Shown piece by piece: positions 4,400 to 5,579 of a stretch of 5,579 bases of DNA. A model generated the notes under the pieces. The model did not search any database, was not told where the DNA came from, and saw only the letters and a list, made by a program, of their open reading frames with translations. This DNA comes from an uncultured Treponema sp. (GTDB lineage Bacteria; Spirochaetota; Spirochaetia; Treponematales; Treponemataceae). The stretch is taken from assembly GCA_946538875.1 (NCBI GenBank), contig CAMNHD010000127.1, forward strand, positions 1-5,579, given 5' to 3'. Numbering within the stretch: position 1 is the stretch's first letter; each line of letters opens with the position of its first letter. The position numbers and the translations under genes were made by a program.

Positions 4400-5579
4400 T
4401 CATTTAAATATCGGCACAATTAGCTTGGTTCCAATAGATAAAATTCCATTTTCTTTTATATTATTCACCTGACAGAGGTCGTTTACAGTGAGTCCGTATT
4501 TGCGGGAGATTCCCCAGAGGGTGTCTCCCTTGATGACTGTGTGGAACACTGCGTCCGAAGCCATACCCTGTTTGCGGAGCTTTTCCTCTGCGCCTTCTCC
4601 GCTGCCCTTGGGGAGCCTCAGTGTATAAACCTCTCCGGCGGGTGTACAGTTACGGAAAAGTGCGGGATTCAGTGATTTTAGGGTGGTCTTGTCCACATCC
4701 AGGGCTGTTGCTATCTGGTTGAAGCTCATCATGCCTATGGTCTTGACATAGTCAAAGTCTTCTACCTGCTTGTCATGGATAAGGCTTTCTGCCATTCCTA
4801 CCTGGAGTGCTCCGTAATAGTCGGCGTTTTCGATTATGTCGGCGATGGCAAGCAGTTTTGGAACGTAGAGTGCGGTCTGCTGCTTGAGTATGCCCTTTTC
4901 GGCCAGATACCAGAAGTCTTTGCCCGGGTTGTTCTTTACTATGCGGCTGAGTGCTCCTGCACCGCAGTTGTATGCGGCAAGTGCCATTGCCCAGTCACCG
5001 AACATGTCGTAGTTTGCCTTGAGTTTGACAAGTGCGGCTTCTGTTGACTTCCACGGGTCGCGGCGGTCGTCGTACCATGAGTCTTTTTTTAGGAACGGAG
5101 CCATGCTGTTTGTCATGAACTGCCAGATTCCTGTTGCGCCTGACTTTGACACTGCGGAGGTGACGTAGTTTGACTCGACTATGGGGAGGTACTGAAGAAT
5201 CAGGGGAAGATTCCTTTCCTTGAGCTGCTGAATGATGTATGGTCTGTATGGAACAGAGTTTTCCAGGGATTTGGCAAGCAGTTTCTGGCCGCGGTCGCTC
5301 AGGAATATGTTTCTTTGCTTTTGTGTGGCTTCGTGGTCTACGCCGTCTATCTCCAGGGGTTTGCGTTCCGGTTCGGGAATTGCATGGTTGTCGATGGGGT
5401 GGAGGGCGGTTTCGTCAAGGCCTAGCTCTTGGGGTATGGTTTCTGTCAGGGATACGGTGTTTGTCTGCGGTGTTGTGTTCGTCTGCGGTGCGGCGGCGGT
5501 CTGCGGTGCGGCGGCGGTTTGCGTCTGCGGTACAGAAGCAGATAATGATGACAGGGTTGCGTCTGCAGCAAGTGCGGGG
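4400..5579 (-). CDS. MltD-like membrane-bound lytic murein transglycosylase with LysM, 5' end just outside window
   Basis: Lytic transglycosylases cut the MurNAc-GlcNAc bond of peptidoglycan, forming 1,6-anhydro-MurNAc. The frame is open from the window edge to TGA at 4400, giving 392 visible residues. They begin PALAADATLSS, likely the end of a signal peptide, so only a short N-terminus is missing. Residues 16-41 are a PQT-rich repeat linker. The catalytic domain runs from about 118 to 255: the Glu is residue 135 in LPIVESNYV, followed by SGATGIWQFM (146-155), DPWKSTEAA and AYNCGAGAL (202-210), the order seen in family 1 MltD enzymes. Residues about 275-336 (FDYVKTIGMMSFNQI to RLPKG) resemble the divergent region before LysM in MltD. 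A LysM domain closes the protein at about 345-389 (HTVIKGDTLWGISRKYG to GTKLIVP). The GTG at 5152 is an internal codon, because the catalytic Glu lies upstream of it. The OmpA-domain gene follows on the same strand with no terminator between, suggesting an operon. Confidence 0.92.
   Translation of the reverse strand, partial: PALAADATLSSLSASVPQTQTAAAPQTAAAPQTNTTPQTNTVSLTETIPQELGLDETALHPIDNHAIPEPERKPLEIDGVDHEATQKQRNIFLSDRGQKLLAKSLENSVPYRPYIIQQLKERNLPLILQYLPIVESNYVTSAVSKSGATGIWQFMTNSMAPFLKKDSWYDDRRDPWKSTEAALVKLKANYDMFGDWAMALAAYNCGAGALSRIVKNNPGKDFWYLAEKGILKQQTALYVPKLLAIADIIENADYYGALQVGMAESLIHDKQVEDFDYVKTIGMMSFNQIATALDVDKTTLKSLNPALFRNCTPAGEVYTLRLPKGSGEGAEEKLRKQGMASDAVFHTVIKGDTLWGISRKYGLTVNDLCQVNNIKENGILSIGTKLIVPIFK
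5463..5530 (-). repeat. In-frame tandem repeat coding the Pro-Gln-Thr linker of the transglycosylase
   Basis: Two identical 18-base units (5481-5498 and 5499-5516, GTCTGCGGTGCGGCGGCG on the plus strand) stand side by side, with partial copies of GTCTGCGG at 5463-5470 and 5523-5530. On the minus strand each unit encodes AAAPQT. The unit is a multiple of three, so copy-number change would only lengthen or shorten the linker. Confidence 0.8.

Noticed and set aside
5150..5152. GTG as the start of a shorter 250-residue transglycosylase
   Set aside because: The frame stays open to the window edge, and the catalytic Glu motif LPIVESNYV is encoded just upstream, so this codon is internal.

Overview
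The window looks like a stretch of spirochaete chromosome, most likely a gut or rumen type Treponema. The clues are the spirochaete-style lipobox, the modular OmpA-domain protein, the metal-binding protein type and the moderate GC content judged by eye. The genus is an inference from protein character, not from a database match. All six genes can be placed in families; no RNA gene, CRISPR array, insertion sequence or phage gene is visible.

Layout. (1) Bases 1-516 hold the 3' half of purM on the plus strand, ending at a strong two-way terminator (about 546-606). (2) Facing it on the minus strand is a lone metal (zinc/manganese type) ABC-transporter binding lipoprotein (641-1591). Its promoter has perfect -35 and -10 hexamers and is bracketed by two inverted repeats that share the arms TGAAAAC/GTTTTCA, the most striking regulatory signal here. 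(3) Transcribed away from it on the plus strand is a two-gene unit, purN (1808-2449) and a small DUF454/YbaN-like membrane protein (2465-2740), ending at a second two-way terminator (2749-2784). (4) Facing that unit on the minus strand is an envelope pair: a MltD-like lytic transglycosylase with a C-terminal LysM (4400 to beyond the window edge), then a secreted protein with an LPP20-like domain and a C-terminal OmpA peptidoglycan-binding domain (2795-4318).

How the genes work together. purM and purN encode two steps of de novo purine synthesis and probably belong to one pur locus, now split by the inverted metal-binding gene with its own regulated promoter. The transglycosylase and the OmpA-domain protein would both act on periplasmic peptidoglycan, one cutting it and the other binding it, and are probably co-transcribed. 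The window is mostly ordinary core-genome content. The points worth a second look are the double operator, the binding protein lacking usual metal ligands, the LPP20/OmpA architecture, and the hairpin and start-site choice ahead of the OmpA gene.
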